Assembly: GCA_003569265.1 (NCBI GenBank)
Contig: BGON01000001.1
Coordinates: 1-64,000 of the forward strand
Origin: Actinomycetota bacterium
Lineage (GTDB): Bacteria; Actinomycetota; Actinomycetes; Nanopelagicales; Nanopelagicaceae
Direction: 5' to 3'
Length of the DNA stretch: 64,000 bases
The notes beneath the pieces are model-generated. The model saw only the letters and a program-made list of their open reading frames with translations, was not told the DNA's origin and did not search any database. Of the stretch, positions 15,988 through 24,736 are shown one piece after another (position 1 is the first letter of the stretch; the number at the start of each line of letters is the position of its first letter). The translations under genes and the position numbers were made by a program.

Positions 15988-17088
15988 TCAGTCGAAGACC
16001 AATACGTTTCGCGCCCCTTCCCCAGCCCTTAGACGATCAAAGGCTGAGTTGAGACCTTCTAAACCTACCCGCTCAGATATGAGTTCGTCTAGGAATAGTT
16101 CGCCATTTAGATAACTTTTTACTAACGCTGGTACATCTTTTCTCAGGTTTGCTGAGCCAAAGTAGCAACCCTTGATTGACTGTTCATTGACAAAAGGGCC
16201 GGCATCGAGCGTGATGGTGGCGCCGTTTTTCATCAGGCCCACCAAAATCAGCGTTCCGTCCACACCGACTGTGCCCCAAGCCTGCTGGATGGTGCTCTCT
16301 CGCCCTAAGGCTTCGAAGGCATAGTCAACGCCGCCACAGATTTCCCTAACCATTGCCACAGGATCACTGGTTGCTCCATTGATGACATGGGTTGCGCCTA
16401 CCTTTTTGGCTAAATCAAGTTTTTCCTGTGTTACATCAACGGCAATAATTGTTGTTGCACCGGCCATGCGGGCACCTTGCACAATATTTAATCCAACACC
16501 GCCGCAACCAAAGATTGCAACAGTTGAACCAGGTTTTACTTTGGCAGTATTTATCACTGCGCCATAGCCGGTAAGAACTGCGCAACTAATCAAGGCTGCA
16601 CGATCAAGTGGCATCTCTTTAGGAATCACAACTGCGCCAGATGCCGGGACGACAACATATTCTGCAAAAGATGCAACAGTTAAAAAATGATTGAGTTTTT
16701 CACCATTGTGGGAGAGGCGTGAAGTGCCATCAAATAAACCGCCAACTGACATTGCATTTCCTGCAGTAGAACAATAGTTAGGACGCCCACTCTTGCAATA
16801 GTCACATGTGCCACAATTAGGAACGATTGACATGATTACGTGATCCCCAGCCACAACACCTGTTACATCAGGGCCAACTTCAACGACAACACCTGCAGCT
16901 TCATGACCAATGACTGCAGGAAATGGGACAAGCTTGCGCTTTCCATCAACGGCATTTAAATCACTTGCACACAATCCACTAGCTGCAACCTTTACAAGGA
17001 GTTCTCCAGATTTTGGCTTATCAAGTTCAACTTCGCGCACTTCAAACTTTGAACCGATGCCATCTAGAACCGCTGCCTTCATTTTCAC
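15988..17088 (-). CDS. Zinc-dependent medium-chain alcohol dehydrogenase
   Basis: A 366-residue MDR-family oxidoreductase. The catalytic-zinc region is C-A-S-D-L with G-H-E-A-A-G. A structural zinc site has four cysteines (CGTCDYCKSGRPNYC), and the nucleotide-binding loop is GCGGVGLN. The GTG start at 17088 sits 7 nt after AGGAG. It resembles class III/aryl alcohol dehydrogenases that oxidise primary alcohols with NAD+. In this operon it may interconvert an alcohol and aldehyde feeding the adjacent aldehyde dehydrogenase. The substrate is unknown. Confidence 0.88.
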   Translation of the reverse strand: MKMKAAVLDGIGSKFEVREVELDKPKSGELLVKVAASGLCASDLNAVDGKRKLVPFPAVIGHEAAGVVVEVGPDVTGVVAGDHVIMSIVPNCGTCDYCKSGRPNYCSTAGNAMSVGGLFDGTSRLSHNGEKLNHFLTVASFAEYVVVPASGAVVIPKEMPLDRAALISCAVLTGYGAVINTAKVKPGSTVAIFGCGGVGLNIVQGARMAGATTIIAVDVTQEKLDLAKKVGATHVINGATSDPVAMVREICGGVDYAFEALGRESTIQQAWGTVGVDGTLILVGLMKNGATITLDAGPFVNEQSIKGCYFGSANLRKDVPALVKSYLNGELFLDELISERVGLEGLNSAFDRLRAGEGARNVLVFD

Positions 17089-17141
17089 TGTATTACTCCT
17101 TAGATTTGGCGCAATGTGCGCAACGGTTGTCGTACGAACAG

Positions 17142-18626
17142 CTAGTTAAGATCCACCCACGTTGTTTTAAGCGCACTATAGGCATCAAGTGCATGTAGTG
17201 ACTTATCGCGGCCATTCCCTGATGCTCCAAAGCCGCCAAAAGGTGTGATGACATCGAGCATGTCAAAGGTATTGACCCAAACAGTTCCTGCGCGGAGTTT
17301 GCGAGCAAACTTATGTGCTCGAGCAACGTTATTTGTCCACACCGATGCGGCAAGACCATATTCAGTTCCATTAGCTAACTGCAAAGCCTCTGCTTCATCC
17401 TTTGCATCGATAGCAACAAGGACTGGTCCAAAGATTTCCTCTTGGGCAAGACGTGATCCAGGTTTGACGTTATCAATTAATGTTGGCTTGATAAGCAAAT
17501 CTTTTCCGGAAGTCTTTTGACCACCAAAAATTAGCTTTTCACCATCTTGGCCAATGAGATCAAGGTAGGCGTTAACGCGATCGCGTTGTAATTCAGAGAC
17601 AAGACCTGCCATCTGTGTTGCTGGATCAAATTGATTTCCAACAACAAAGCTCTCTAAGAATTTATGTAGGTGCGCGAATAACTCTTCTTTCACACCTTTC
17701 TCAACAATGATTCGAGATCCAGCGTTACATGTCTGACCTGCGTTGTAATAGATAGCCCAAGCAATAGTTGATGCAGCAGCTTCTAAGTCGGTGCAGTCAT
17801 TGAGGACAACCTGTGGGCTTTTTCCACCGAGTTCAAGTGAAACCTGTTTCATATTTGATTCAGCGGCGTATTGCATCATTTTGCGACCAGTTGGACCACT
17901 GCCTGTAAATGCAATCTTTGCAACATCCATATGACGTGCAAGTGCTTGTCCAGCCTCAGCACCTAAACCTGGTACAACGTTAAATACACCAGCAGGTAAT
18001 CCTGCTGCAACTGCCAGCTCTGCCATTTTTAGGGCACTCAAAGATGAGTTTTCTGCGGGTTTCACAACAATGCTGTTACCCATCGCGAGTGCTGGACCTA
18101 ATTTCCAACTAGTAATCATCATGGGATAGTTCCAAGGGACAACTGCTCCTATAACACCTAGAGGCTCGCGAGTGACCATGGCAAGTGCGTTACGTGGTGC
18201 GGGTGCAATTTCATCGTAAGTCTTATCAATTGTCTCTGCATACCACTGAATCACTCGAGCAGAGTTGGGAGCATCCACACTTAGGGCATCGCTAATGGGG
18301 CGTCCAGTGTCAATTGCTTCAAGTAGGGCTAATTCATCTCGGTGTTCATTTAGAAGTTGAGCCCAGCGCAACATGATCGCTTTCTTATCGCGTGGATTCA
18401 TCTCACTCCAGATACCAGAGTCAAAAGCCTTCTTAGCTGATGTAACAGCGCGATTTATATCTTCGCCATCACCTGATGCAATATTACAAATTAAATGTCC
18501 ATCACTGGGTGAGTGGTTCTCAAATGTTTTTCCACTAGCTGCATCAACGAATTTTCCATTGATGAAGATCTGTGATTGGGGCTTGAGATCAAGGGCGCGC
18601 TTCTGCCAAGTTTTTGTATCGGACAT
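17142..18626 (-). CDS. Aldehyde dehydrogenase, PuuC-like
   Basis: A 494-residue NAD(P)+-dependent aldehyde dehydrogenase. It has P-W-N-Y-P (oxyanion Asn), ELGGKSPQ with the general-base Glu, and the nucleophile Cys in NAGQTCNAGSR (near residue 296). Its N-terminal arrangement and its C-terminus (SGNGRDKSLHALDAYSALK) closely resemble E. coli PuuC, which oxidises gamma-glutamyl-gamma-aminobutyraldehyde in putrescine breakdown, and related aminoaldehyde dehydrogenases. It lies between the decarboxylase and alcohol dehydrogenase genes. No gamma-glutamylputrescine synthetase or oxidase is in the window, so the pathway variant is open. Confidence 0.9.
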   Translation of the reverse strand: MSDTKTWQKRALDLKPQSQIFINGKFVDAASGKTFENHSPSDGHLICNIASGDGEDINRAVTSAKKAFDSGIWSEMNPRDKKAIMLRWAQLLNEHRDELALLEAIDTGRPISDALSVDAPNSARVIQWYAETIDKTYDEIAPAPRNALAMVTREPLGVIGAVVPWNYPMMITSWKLGPALAMGNSIVVKPAENSSLSALKMAELAVAAGLPAGVFNVVPGLGAEAGQALARHMDVAKIAFTGSGPTGRKMMQYAAESNMKQVSLELGGKSPQVVLNDCTDLEAAASTIAWAIYYNAGQTCNAGSRIIVEKGVKEELFAHLHKFLESFVVGNQFDPATQMAGLVSELQRDRVNAYLDLIGQDGEKLIFGGQKTSGKDLLIKPTLIDNVKPGSRLAQEEIFGPVLVAIDAKDEAEALQLANGTEYGLAASVWTNNVARAHKFARKLRAGTVWVNTFDMLDVITPFGGFGASGNGRDKSLHALDAYSALKTTWVDLN

Positions 18627-18650
18627 GCCGCAGATGCTATCGGGTGAAGG

Positions 18651-20084
18651 TTAATTCTTAGTAACGCGATAGGTGGCAAGAGAAGGATCGGTGGCATAGG
18701 CAATGCGCACGCCAGCCTTCTTCGTTGTGGCCAAACCATCAAGAATCTGTGCGGTCAGAACTTCACCTGGTGCCACTACTGCTACTCCTGGGGGATAGGG
18801 AGCGATTAAGTCTGCTGAAACTCGGCCCACACACTCTTTGGCAGCCACCATCTCGGTATCGGCAAAGTATGCATCTCGCATCGAGATTGCAACTGTTGGA
18901 ACAACTGACCAGCTCAGTGAGGTTGCAGTGGGGCGAGGAGTCATTTGTTGAGATTTGAGAATAGGAACGAGGACGGCGGCCAATTGATCAAACTCTTCGA
19001 GTGAATCAGCCAGAGTTGCAATGAAGACAACAGTGTCACTATCTGCCATCTCAACACGGATGCCCTGTGCTTGTAATTTTTTCTCAATCTCAACCCCAGA
19101 TGCACCTAATTGATTAGCGCGCAGCACAATCTTGGCTGGGTCAAAGCGGCCAGGAGCAAAATCACTTGTATTTAAGAAAATTGGGAGATCAAAGTTGGAT
19201 TGAACAGAGTTCTTAAAACTATTCACCTTACTGACTAATTGTGAGATTAACTCTTCCCCACGAGTTTGCAGCAATGCCCGGCAACCATCAATTGATGCCA
19301 GGGGAGCACCTGCAGGTGAAGTGGTGTGAGTAGTTTCAAAACTTTGTTCAATGCGATCAAGGTTAAGCAACTTGCCTTGGGCAAGAAGTAATGCTGATGC
19401 GCTATAACCAGGAAGAGCTTTGTGAACACTAGTGATGAGTGCATCAGCACCCACCTGCAAGCAATGCTGAGGTGTTAAAGGCGAGAAACCAAAGTGGCCA
19501 CCCCATGCTGCATCAACAATGACTGGAATCGAATGTGAATGTGCACTTTTAACCAGTGCGCCTAAATCTGACAAAGTGCCTAGATAACCTGGTTCAGTAA
19601 GTAGTAGTGCAATTGGTTTTTGATTAATCACTTTTTCAAACTCAGTAACCGAGATTCCTGTTGGCACACCAGTTGCCGAATCAATTTCAGGTGATAACCA
19701 GATGGGTTCTAGGCCCGCTAATACAAGTGCGCTAAGAATTGAGCGGTGCGCTGTGCGAGAGAGTGCAACCTTGTCCCCGGGTTTACCTAAAGCCAAAATC
19801 ATTGCTTGATTGGCATGAGTGGAACCACCCGTTGAAAAGCGAGCAAAGTCGGCCTTCCATAACGTGGCAGCTAGCGCTTCTGCTTTCTTAAGCGTCTGGT
19901 TGGTTAACTTAATTTCATCTAAGCCACCATATAAAGGTGTGTCACCATCAACGACCACCCCTAAGCCGGCATCGAGGCGTGAAGCCCTCTGCTTGTGACC
20001 TGGGATGGTGAAAGGTGTGCGCTTGGTTTCAAAGTAAGAGAGGTAGGCATCTAGAAGCGGTGCCGAATCTCTCAGTGAACTCAT
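18651..20084 (-). CDS. Orn/Lys/Arg decarboxylase family protein (PLP-dependent, fold type I)
   Basis: A 477-residue PLP enzyme of the basic amino-acid decarboxylase family: N-terminal FTIPGHKQ motif, GSTHANQAMILALGKPGDKVA, the Asp pocket VIVDAAWGGHFGF, and the Schiff-base Lys in SVHKALPGYSA (near residue 220). It makes agmatine, cadaverine or putrescine from Arg, Lys or Orn; which one cannot be decided. The start chosen is MSSLRDSAPLL at 20084; a start at 20168 would overlap the divergent aminotransferase promoter and gene. It is first in the minus-strand operon, 24 bp before the aldehyde dehydrogenase. Confidence 0.85.
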   Translation of the reverse strand: MSSLRDSAPLLDAYLSYFETKRTPFTIPGHKQRASRLDAGLGVVVDGDTPLYGGLDEIKLTNQTLKKAEALAATLWKADFARFSTGGSTHANQAMILALGKPGDKVALSRTAHRSILSALVLAGLEPIWLSPEIDSATGVPTGISVTEFEKVINQKPIALLLTEPGYLGTLSDLGALVKSAHSHSIPVIVDAAWGGHFGFSPLTPQHCLQVGADALITSVHKALPGYSASALLLAQGKLLNLDRIEQSFETTHTTSPAGAPLASIDGCRALLQTRGEELISQLVSKVNSFKNSVQSNFDLPIFLNTSDFAPGRFDPAKIVLRANQLGASGVEIEKKLQAQGIRVEMADSDTVVFIATLADSLEEFDQLAAVLVPILKSQQMTPRPTATSLSWSVVPTVAISMRDAYFADTEMVAAKECVGRVSADLIAPYPPGVAVVAPGEVLTAQILDGLATTKKAGVRIAYATDPSLATYRVTKN

Positions 20085-20141
20085 AGCGCCAAGGGTAACT
20101 TCTAGGTCCCCTGATCGGAAATGAGGCCTTAGACTTTTGCC

Positions 20142-21482
20142 ATGAGCACACTTACTCATCTGACTCAAGAACGTCGTTTGGTTACCGCTATTCCGGGGCC
20201 AAAATCTACCGAGGCGCTCAAGCGCCGCACGGAAGCGACTTCTGGCGGATTGGGTATGGCAATTCCCGTTGTGATTGAACGTGCAAGTGATGCGATCTTG
20301 CTCGATATCGATGGCAACCAGATTATTGATCTTGGTTCAGGAATTGGTGTTACTGGAGTTGGTAACTCGGCTCAACGTGTTGTTGATCGCGTAATTGAGC
20401 AAGTGCAGGCTTTTACACATACCTGTTTCACTGTTGCTCCATATATGAACTACATCGAAGTATGCGAAAAGCTCAATGCAATGACTCCTGGTTCGCATAA
20501 GAAGAAGTCAATACTTGTTAACTCAGGCGCCGAAGCTGTTGAGAACGCAGTCAAGATTGCACGTCACTACACCAAGCGCCCAGCAATTGTTGTTTTTGAA
20601 CACAGCTATCACGGCCGAACTAATTTAACTATGGCGCTGACTGCAAAGAACATGCCATACAAAGAGGGCTTTGGTCCTTTTGCACCTGAGGTGTATCGCG
20701 TGCCAATGCCTTATTCATTCCATTGGGTAGGCGATCAAGCAACGATTACCGAAGATGCCATTGACATGGTCACACATAAAATTGATAAAGAAATCGGAGC
20801 ACATAACGTTGCTGCGATTTTGATTGAGCCAATCCAAGGAGAAGGTGGATTTATCGTTCCACCTAAGGGATTCCTACCTGCGCTGGCAAAATATTCAAAG
20901 GAGAACGGAATCGTCTTTATTGCAGATGAAGTTCAGACTGGCTTTGCCCGCACAGGACATATGTTTGCAGTTGAAGAAGAAGGCGTTGTGCCAGATATGG
21001 TTGTAACGGCTAAGGGAATTGCTGGTGGACTTCCACTTGCCGCAGTTACAGGTCGCGCCGAAGTGATGGATTCAGTTCATGCATCAGGTCTTGGTGGAAC
21101 ATATGGCGGAAATCCAATTGCATGTGCTGCTGCCCTTGGCGCAATGGAGACAATGAAAGAAGAAAACCTTGTTGCACGAGCACAACACATTGGTGAAATT
21201 TTAGGTTCATCACTTCGCGCACTTGCAAAGAAGTACCCAGTTATTGGTGAGGTCCGTGGACGCGGTGCTATGCAGGCAATTGAATTAGTAGAGCCAGGAA
21301 CCAAGAATCCCAACACTGCTGCAATGAACGCTGTTGTTAAGTACTGCCAGAGTCAGGGCGTGTTAGTTCTTACTGCTGGTACTTATTCAAACGTTGTGCG
21401 CTTCTTGCCACCACTTGTGATTACAGATGAGCTGCTCAAGGATGCCTTAAGCGTTCTTGATGATGCTTTTGCTTCTCTTTAA
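20142..21482 (+). CDS. gabT: 4-aminobutyrate aminotransferase (class III)
   Basis: A 446-residue class-III aminotransferase with INSGAEAVENAVK, the cofactor Asp region IADEVQTGFARTGHMFA and the PLP Lys in VTAKGIAGGLPLAAV (near residue 290). It closely resembles actinobacterial GabT, converting GABA (and perhaps 5-aminovalerate or diamines) with 2-oxoglutarate to semialdehyde and glutamate. TAGACT lies 6 nt before the ATG, suggesting a leaderless transcript. It is divergent from the decarboxylase operon across 57 bp, so the two units may share control. Its 3' end overlaps the convergent response-regulator gene by 4 bp. Confidence 0.9.
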   Translation: MSTLTHLTQERRLVTAIPGPKSTEALKRRTEATSGGLGMAIPVVIERASDAILLDIDGNQIIDLGSGIGVTGVGNSAQRVVDRVIEQVQAFTHTCFTVAPYMNYIEVCEKLNAMTPGSHKKKSILVNSGAEAVENAVKIARHYTKRPAIVVFEHSYHGRTNLTMALTAKNMPYKEGFGPFAPEVYRVPMPYSFHWVGDQATITEDAIDMVTHKIDKEIGAHNVAAILIEPIQGEGGFIVPPKGFLPALAKYSKENGIVFIADEVQTGFARTGHMFAVEEEGVVPDMVVTAKGIAGGLPLAAVTGRAEVMDSVHASGLGGTYGGNPIACAAALGAMETMKEENLVARAQHIGEILGSSLRALAKKYPVIGEVRGRGAMQAIELVEPGTKNPNTAAMNAVVKYCQSQGVLVLTAGTYSNVVRFLPPLVITDELLKDALSVLDDAFASL

Positions 21483-22165
21483 TTCTCTAACTTATAACCA
21501 AGACCGCGAATGGTTTGAATCAATACAGGATTAGCGGGATCTGCTTCAATTTTTGAACGCAAACGCTTGATGTGAACATCCAGGGTCTTTGTGTCCCCAA
21601 AGTAATCTCCGCCCCACACGCGATCAATGAGCTGTGAGCGAGTTAGAACACGGCCAGCGTTTCGCATCAAAAACTCTAGTAGTTCAAACTCTTTGAGTGG
21701 AAGACCAACAAGTGAGCCATTAATTGTTGCTTGATGGCGGGCAGTGTCTAATTTAATGGGGCCAACTGATACAACATCTAGATCACCATGCTCTTCACTA
21801 TCTGCAATCCCACGGCGCAGCACAGCTTTGATGCGAGCAATTAACTCGCGGGATGAATAAGGCTTAGTGACATAGTCATCTGCGCCAAGTTCAAGTCCAA
21901 CGACTTTGTCTATTTCTGCATCTTTTGCCGTCAACATAATAATTGGAACTTGTGAGGTTGTGCGAATTGTTCGGCAAACATCAACACCTGATACTTCTGG
22001 AATCATGAGGTCAAGAAGAATTAGGTCCGCACCTTCTTTTGCAAAGAGATTGAGCGCAGCCCTACCATCTTCGGCAACACTGACTTCAAAACCTTCTTTT
22101 CCAAGCAGAAAAGCTAAAGCTTCAGAAAATGATGACTCGTCTTCAACTATAAGTATCTTTGTCAT
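21479..22165 (-). CDS. regX3: OmpR/PhoB-family response regulator, RegX3-like
   Basis: A 228-residue two-domain regulator. The receiver has acidic residues E8-D9, phosphoacceptor D52 (LILLDLMIPE) and K in VTKPYSSREL. A C-terminal winged helix (LPLKEFELLEFLMRN through TIRGLGYKLEN) binds DNA. Its start overlaps the kinase stop (ATGA), so the pair is translationally coupled. Together with the kinase and divergent phoU this matches the actinobacterial SenX3-RegX3 phosphate system, which activates phosphate-starvation genes. Confidence 0.9.
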   Translation of the reverse strand: MTKILIVEDESSFSEALAFLLGKEGFEVSVAEDGRAALNLFAKEGADLILLDLMIPEVSGVDVCRTIRTTSQVPIIMLTAKDAEIDKVVGLELGADDYVTKPYSSRELIARIKAVLRRGIADSEEHGDLDVVSVGPIKLDTARHQATINGSLVGLPLKEFELLEFLMRNAGRVLTRSQLIDRVWGGDYFGDTKTLDVHIKRLRSKIEADPANPVLIQTIRGLGYKLEN

Positions 22166-23235
22166 TCAACGCTCTCCATAGGTGTTTCATAGATGGGTAG
22201 TCGGATTGAAAAAGTACTTCCGACGTTTTCGACGCTCCATACCTTTACTTCACCGCCATGCTTGGCTGCAACGTGCTTAACGATTGAAAGCCCTAACCCT
22301 GTTCCACCAGTTTGGCGAGAACGCGCTGGATCGACGCGATAAAAACGTTCGAAGATACGATCTTGTTCTAACTCTGATATCCCAATTCCTTGGTCTGTAA
22401 CGGAAATATCAATGATGCCAGATTCCGTAGCAGTGGTGACCGATACTTTGGTATTTTCAGGTGAATAGTTGATGGCATTCTCTATCAAATTGTGAACCGC
22501 CATAATTAATTGGTCACGATCACCCAGAACAACATCGTCACTATTCTCAAAGTGGCTCACGGTGATTTTGCGACTATCAGCTGTGATTTGACATTGATCT
22601 ATAGCTTCTCTGATGACATATTCAACGCTTACTTCTTGAGCAAGCTGTAGTGGGTCAGAATCTTGCACACGCGATAGATGGATGATTTCTTGGACTAAAT
22701 CAGTGAGGCGTTTTGCCTCTGATTGCATGCGGGTGGCAAATTTAACAACTGATTCGGGGTCATCCTTTGAACCCAGGACCGCTTCACTTAAAAGAGAAAG
22801 AGCACCGATAGGCGTTTTTAACTCATGGGAGATATTTGCAACAAAATCGCGGCGCACATCATGCACGCGCTGTGCCTCACTTTCATCGCTAATGAGAACT
22901 AAAACCAAATCATCTTTTGTTAGTGGGAGAACTTTTACAGTCAGCTCGTGCTTGCCTTCACCAATTGGACCTCTTGGGATTTCAATCATGCCAACTTGTT
23001 GGTTATGTGTTCGTCGAACAACACGAACTGTTGCCAGCAATTCAGAGCTTTGAATACGCCCGTCTTTTAGAATTCCAAGTGTCTCAACGCCAGGGGTGAT
23101 AAACAAAGGAATCTCACCAGGGGCCAGAATTATGGAATCGCCATCCATGAGATTGAGGGTTTCCAGCAGCATTTCAGGCAAGGCTCTAGGTTCTGGGGCC
23201 TCTAAATCTCGGCGCAAGAACTTCACAGGCCTCAC
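22162..23235 (-). CDS. senX3: Sensor histidine kinase, SenX3-like, without membrane segments
   Basis: A 357-residue kinase. An N-terminal PAS-like region (about 1-125) leads to the H-box FVANISHELKTPIGALSLLS (phospho-His near 140), then N-box (HNLIENAINYSP), G1 (DQGIGI), F (FERFYRVD) and G2 (GGTGLGLSIVKH). SenX3 orthologues normally start with two transmembrane helices. None is seen here, and the upstream sequence to 23316 encodes none in frame. The GTG start at 23235 is the longest supported; a second GTG (residue 4) is possible. It is divergent from phoU across a PHO-box-like site. Confidence 0.88.
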   Translation of the reverse strand: MRPVKFLRRDLEAPEPRALPEMLLETLNLMDGDSIILAPGEIPLFITPGVETLGILKDGRIQSSELLATVRVVRRTHNQQVGMIEIPRGPIGEGKHELTVKVLPLTKDDLVLVLISDESEAQRVHDVRRDFVANISHELKTPIGALSLLSEAVLGSKDDPESVVKFATRMQSEAKRLTDLVQEIIHLSRVQDSDPLQLAQEVSVEYVIREAIDQCQITADSRKITVSHFENSDDVVLGDRDQLIMAVHNLIENAINYSPENTKVSVTTATESGIIDISVTDQGIGISELEQDRIFERFYRVDPARSRQTGGTGLGLSIVKHVAAKHGGEVKVWSVENVGSTFSIRLPIYETPMESVE

Positions 23236-23255
23236 TCTATAGGCTCAAAACGCCA

Positions 23256-23299
23256 GTTTACCTTCCGTTCACCTAACTAATGGACTCTATTCATCACCT
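23256..23299 (+). promoter_or_regulatory. Candidate PHO box (11-bp direct repeats)
   Basis: GTTTACC at 23256, GTTCACC at 23267 and ATTCATC at 23289 start exactly 11 and 22 bp apart, matching the 11-bp direct-repeat layout of actinobacterial PhoP/RegX3 PHO boxes (G-T/G-TCAYC). The third unit (23278-23288) is degenerate. It lies between senX3 and phoU and would let RegX3 control both. Confidence 0.6.
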
Positions 23300-23316
23300 C
23301 CACATAGGTTTAGGCC

Positions 23317-23967
23317 ATGGCCCTCATTAGATCTGTATTCCAAGATGAACTAGACAACGTCTCGCAGACTCTGGTCGACCTTACTGCGATGGTTTCTACA
23401 TCAATGACAAAAGCAACGAGCGCGATTCTTTCCTGCGACTTAAAACTTGCTGAAGAAGTGATTGCAACCGATGTCAAGATTGATGAGTATCAGCACGAAA
23501 CTGATTCACGCATCATCGATATTATTGCAAGACAACAACCAGTTGCATCAGACTTACGGGCTCTCGTAACTGCACTACGTATGGGTTCAGATTTAGAGCG
23601 AATGGGCGACCTAGCTCACCACGTTGCCAAGATTGCTCGTATGCGTCATCCAAATGCAGCAGTACCGCCAGAGCTAGTTTCCATCATTCAAGCTATGGGA
23701 GTTACAGCTGTTGCAATCACCGAAAAGACTGGTGTTGTTATTGCTACGCGCAATACGCAAATGGCCCTTGAAGTCGAGCAGGATGATGATGTGATGGATG
23801 ATCTGCATCGTAAGTTAATCGCGGTCTTGATTGAGCCTACGTGGAAGCATGGAATCGAAACTGCAATCGACTTAACACTACTGGGCCGCTATTACGAGCG
23901 ATATGCAGATCATGCAGTATCAATTTCCCGCAGAGTTTATTTCCTTGTAACAGGAACGTATGCTTAA
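23317..23967 (+). CDS. phoU: Phosphate signalling regulator PhoU
   Basis: A 216-residue all-helical protein with two PhoU repeats. The metal-binding-type motifs E/DxxxD (DVKIDEYQHETDSRIIDI) and MGSDLERMGDLAHHVAKIA in the first half recur as RYYERYADHAVSISRRVYF in the second. PhoU links the phosphate importer with the sensor kinase and represses the regulon when phosphate is plentiful. TAGGTT lies 6 nt before the ATG, so the transcript is probably leaderless. It is divergent from senX3-regX3. No pst genes are in the window. Confidence 0.93.
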   Translation: MALIRSVFQDELDNVSQTLVDLTAMVSTSMTKATSAILSCDLKLAEEVIATDVKIDEYQHETDSRIIDIIARQQPVASDLRALVTALRMGSDLERMGDLAHHVAKIARMRHPNAAVPPELVSIIQAMGVTAVAITEKTGVVIATRNTQMALEVEQDDDVMDDLHRKLIAVLIEPTWKHGIETAIDLTLLGRYYERYADHAVSISRRVYFLVTGTYA

Positions 23968-23972
23968 AAATA

Positions 23973-24436
23973 ATGCCAACAATTACTGAGATTGCAGCAG
24001 CCTATGAAAAGGCAACGAATGAGTTTTTAGCTATTGCGAGCAATGTCCCAGAGTCAAAGCTAGATGTGTGTGTAGGGGAGGATTGGAGTTCTCGCCAAGT
24101 TATTCACCACTGCGCCGATAGTGAGGCTCAATCATTTGCGCGCTTGAAGCGCTTAGTCGCAGAACCTGGATCTGCTATTCAAGGTTATGACGAAGGCCTG
24201 TGGGCAAAAAACCCAACTCTTGGTTACACAGACATGCCTGTAGAGACATCGATTGCTGTTTTAAAGCAGTGCGTGCGGGTTCATTGGAAATAATCAAACG
24301 CCTTGCGCCAGAGCAGCTAAAGAACTTTTGTATCCACTCAGAAAAAGGTGAGTTCTCACTAGAGCAATGGCTCAAGGCTTACACCCGCCATGCTATTGAG
24401 CACGCAGATCAGATAACCAAGAACTTAGCTCTCTAA
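23973..24436 (+). pseudogene. DinB/maleylpyruvate-isomerase-like protein, one frameshift
   Basis: A ~153-residue helical protein of the DinB/YfiT-like metal-dependent fold. The visible metal-ligand pattern is a first His in VIHHCADSEAQ and late His residues in AYTRHAIEHADQI. The frame breaks near 24257-24261 (TTTTAAAGCAG); one extra A in the run restores VLKAVRAGSLEIIKRL. Either a real lesion or a homopolymer sequencing error. Members of this fold include bacillithiol/mycothiol transferases and many of unknown function. It lies 6 bp after phoU, so co-transcription is possible. Confidence 0.65.
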
Positions 24437-24736
24437 GTTCTGCCCCAAAGAATTCCCCCGCTTATCTCACCCCTCATGGGGAGATTTTGCCTTGTCGTTA
24501 GCAGCCCCGGCTGACTACTGCCAAAATCGAAGCAGCTCGCATGGCCGGCTAAAAATCACCCCTTCCCAGACCCACATACCTTCCTTATCACGACATCGTT
24601 ACAAATCCCACGCTCATGCAAACCATTCCCCTGTTGCGTTAATACGCTCAATTCGGGCAGACTCTCACCACCAAAAGCGCCTATGGGGCAGGTCGACTCT
24701 CCACAGACGCTTTTACTTATCCCTCGAGGAGGATCT
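24437..24736. other. 300-bp intergenic leader before the peptide-binding-protein gene
   Basis: No conserved coding region or recognisable RNA element is seen. The stretch is C-rich on the plus strand with several CCCC runs and ends in GAGGAGG, a strong ribosome-binding site 5 nt before the ATG at 24737. A promoter must lie here, but no convincing -35/-10 pair was found. Confidence 0.5.

Noticed and set aside
20085-20168. Longer N-terminus for the decarboxylase
   Set aside because: It would overlap the gabT promoter and start; the shorter start at 20084 begins at the conserved helix before FTIPGHKQ.
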